DNA of 6,725 nucleotides. It comes from Saprospiraceae bacterium (GTDB taxonomy: Bacteria > Bacteroidota > Bacteroidia > Chitinophagales > Saprospiraceae). Numbering within the stretch: position 1 is the stretch's first letter; every line of letters starts with the position of its first letter. Location: positions 1 to 6,725 of the forward strand of contig JALVCY010000668.1 of NCBI GenBank assembly GCA_027009605.1, written 5' to 3'. Of this stretch, positions 6,277 through 6,725 are shown in pieces. Below the pieces are notes generated by a model. It made no database searches. It had not been told where the DNA came from and saw only the letters and a list, made by a program, of their open reading frames with translations. The position numbers were made by a program, and so were the translations under genes.

Positions 6277-6284
6277 CAAAAATA
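6277..6284 (-). promoter_or_regulatory. -7 promoter box (TATTTTTG) of the VWA gene
   Basis: Read on the minus strand, TATTTTTG is a perfect TAnnTTTG match ending 23 bases before the ATG at 6253, predicting a short leader of roughly 15-20 bases. No clear TTTG -33 partner is found at the usual spacing. The repeat arrays begin immediately upstream of it. Confidence 0.5.
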
Positions 6285-6298
6285 GGTGTTTTTTATGA

Positions 6299-6520
6299 TA
6301 AAGGTGGGCGACATCCAAACCGACACGATGATTGAACCACGAAAAACACGACATTTTTTTTACCACGAAATACACGAAAAACACGAAAAAAGGGGCTAGG
6401 GTTAAAGGTGGGCACTATCCATACCATCATAATGATTGAACCACGAAATACATGACATTTTTTTGAACCACGAAATACACGACATTTTTTTTTACCACGA
6501 AAAACACGAAATACACGAAA
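6299..6520. repeat. Two tandem copies of an ACCACGAAA-type repeat unit
   Basis: A unit starting TAAAGGTGGGC, continuing through ATGATTGAACCACGAAA, a run of T and then ACCACGAAA/ACACGAAA words, occurs at 6299-6389 and again from 6403 to 6520. The second copy contains an extra internal ACCACGAAATACACGACATTT segment. Within the units, nine-base words such as ATACACGAA and AAACACGAA alternate. The opposite strand has an open frame giving FRVFRVFRG-type peptides, which is an artefact of the repeat. Confidence 0.85.
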
Positions 6521-6531
6521 GTCACTTGAAC

Positions 6532-6598
6532 GTCCGAAGGACATTGAACGCCCGAAGGGCAAATTGAACGTGCGAAGCACAAATTGAACGCCGAAGGC
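6532..6598 (+). repeat. Array of four GAA-triloop mini-palindromes with a constant spacer
   Basis: Four perfect palindromes, GTCC/GGAC (6532-6542), GCCC/GGGC (6550-6560), GTGC/GCAC (6570-6580) and GCC/GGC (6590-6598), each enclose GAA and are joined by (AA)ATTGAAC spacers. Starts are 18, 20 and 20 bases apart. Stem bases change in matched pairs while loop and spacer stay fixed. The last unit is shared with the composite repeat. Confidence 0.85.
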
Positions 6599-6679
6599 AA
6601 TTAACGGTGTAGCGGTATAGCGGTGTAACGGCTAGGCAGCTAAAAAACCTTACAACTATATCAAATACAGAATCCCAAA
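6590..6679 (-). repeat. Composite dispersed repeat, right copy (inverted relative to 2098-2195)
   Basis: On the minus strand it reads TTTGGGATTCTGTATTTG and onward, then four 8-bp units (seen on the plus strand as CGGTGTAG, CGGTATAG, CGGTGTAA and CGGCTAGG at 6605-6636), then the GCC/GGC palindrome. It agrees with the left copy at 85 of 90 aligned positions and has one 8-bp unit fewer. Four of the five differences are transitions. Confidence 0.9.
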
Positions 6680-6725
6680 CAAAAGCCTAGATTTTCAAAA
6701 TTTACCAAAGGCTCGAAGTACTCCG
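6680..6725. other. Window end, non-coding as far as visible
   Basis: No gene start can be recognised before the edge. GATTTTCAAAATTTACC at 6690-6706 is the inverted counterpart of 2410-2426 (16 of 17 bases), flanked by the short inverted pair AGCCT/AGGCT. Confidence 0.4.

Noticed and set aside
6293..6580. Minus-strand open frame of 95 codons rich in FRVFRG
   Set aside because: It is the translation of ACCACGAAA-type nucleotide repeats and the mini-palindrome array, with no domain and no plausible composition.
6532..6598. CRISPR-like array
   Set aside because: The constant parts are only about 7-9 bases, the period is 18-20 bases and the variable parts are palindromes, not spacers; no cas gene is present.
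2098..6679. Composite transposon or insertion sequence bounded by the inverted repeats
   Set aside because: No transposase, integrase or target-site duplication is visible; the enclosed genes are a helicase and a VWA protein with ordinary promoters.

Overview
The window looks like chromosomal DNA of a member of the Bacteroidota, possibly a Saprospiria-type environmental lineage. Three things support this. The truncated left gene encodes a secreted protein resembling the C-terminal domain of the gliding/type IX secretion protein GldM, a family typical of this phylum. Three of the four genes have a TAnnTTTG box just upstream of the start, which is the Bacteroidota -7 promoter element. None of the genes has a strong Shine-Dalgarno sequence. 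The lineage below phylum level is a guess.

Layout: (1) 1-580, minus strand, a signal-peptide protein with a GldM-C-like domain, cut by the window edge. (2) 581-665, a short divergent intergenic region. (3) 666-1832, plus strand, a GT4-family glycosyltransferase that is probably translated from an almost leaderless mRNA. (4) 1833-2597, a repeat-packed intergenic region of about 760 bp. (5) 2598-5039, plus strand, a large Pif1/RecD-like superfamily 1B helicase with HRDC and helix-turn-helix domains at its C terminus. (6) 5084-6253, minus strand, a von Willebrand A protein with an intact MIDAS, of the type usually encoded beside MoxR AAA+ ATPases. It converges on the helicase gene. (7) 6254-6725, a second repeat-packed region with no credible gene.

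The genes do not form one operon or an obvious pathway. The glycosyltransferase belongs to surface polysaccharide synthesis, the helicase to DNA maintenance, and the VWA protein to a MoxR-type chaperone system whose other members are not visible here. I did not find a convincing undescribed multi-gene system.

The most unusual content is the repeat architecture. A composite element at 2098-2195 recurs in inverted orientation at 6590-6679, matching at 85 of 90 aligned bases and differing by one 8-bp unit. The two copies bracket the helicase and VWA genes. Each copy consists of a conserved 40-bp block, a tandem run of 8-bp units, and an array of tiny perfect palindromes whose stems vary while the triloop (GAA on one strand, TTC on the other) and the spacer are kept. 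Further direct repeats, heptamer runs and ACCACGAAA-type arrays fill the rest of both intergenic regions.
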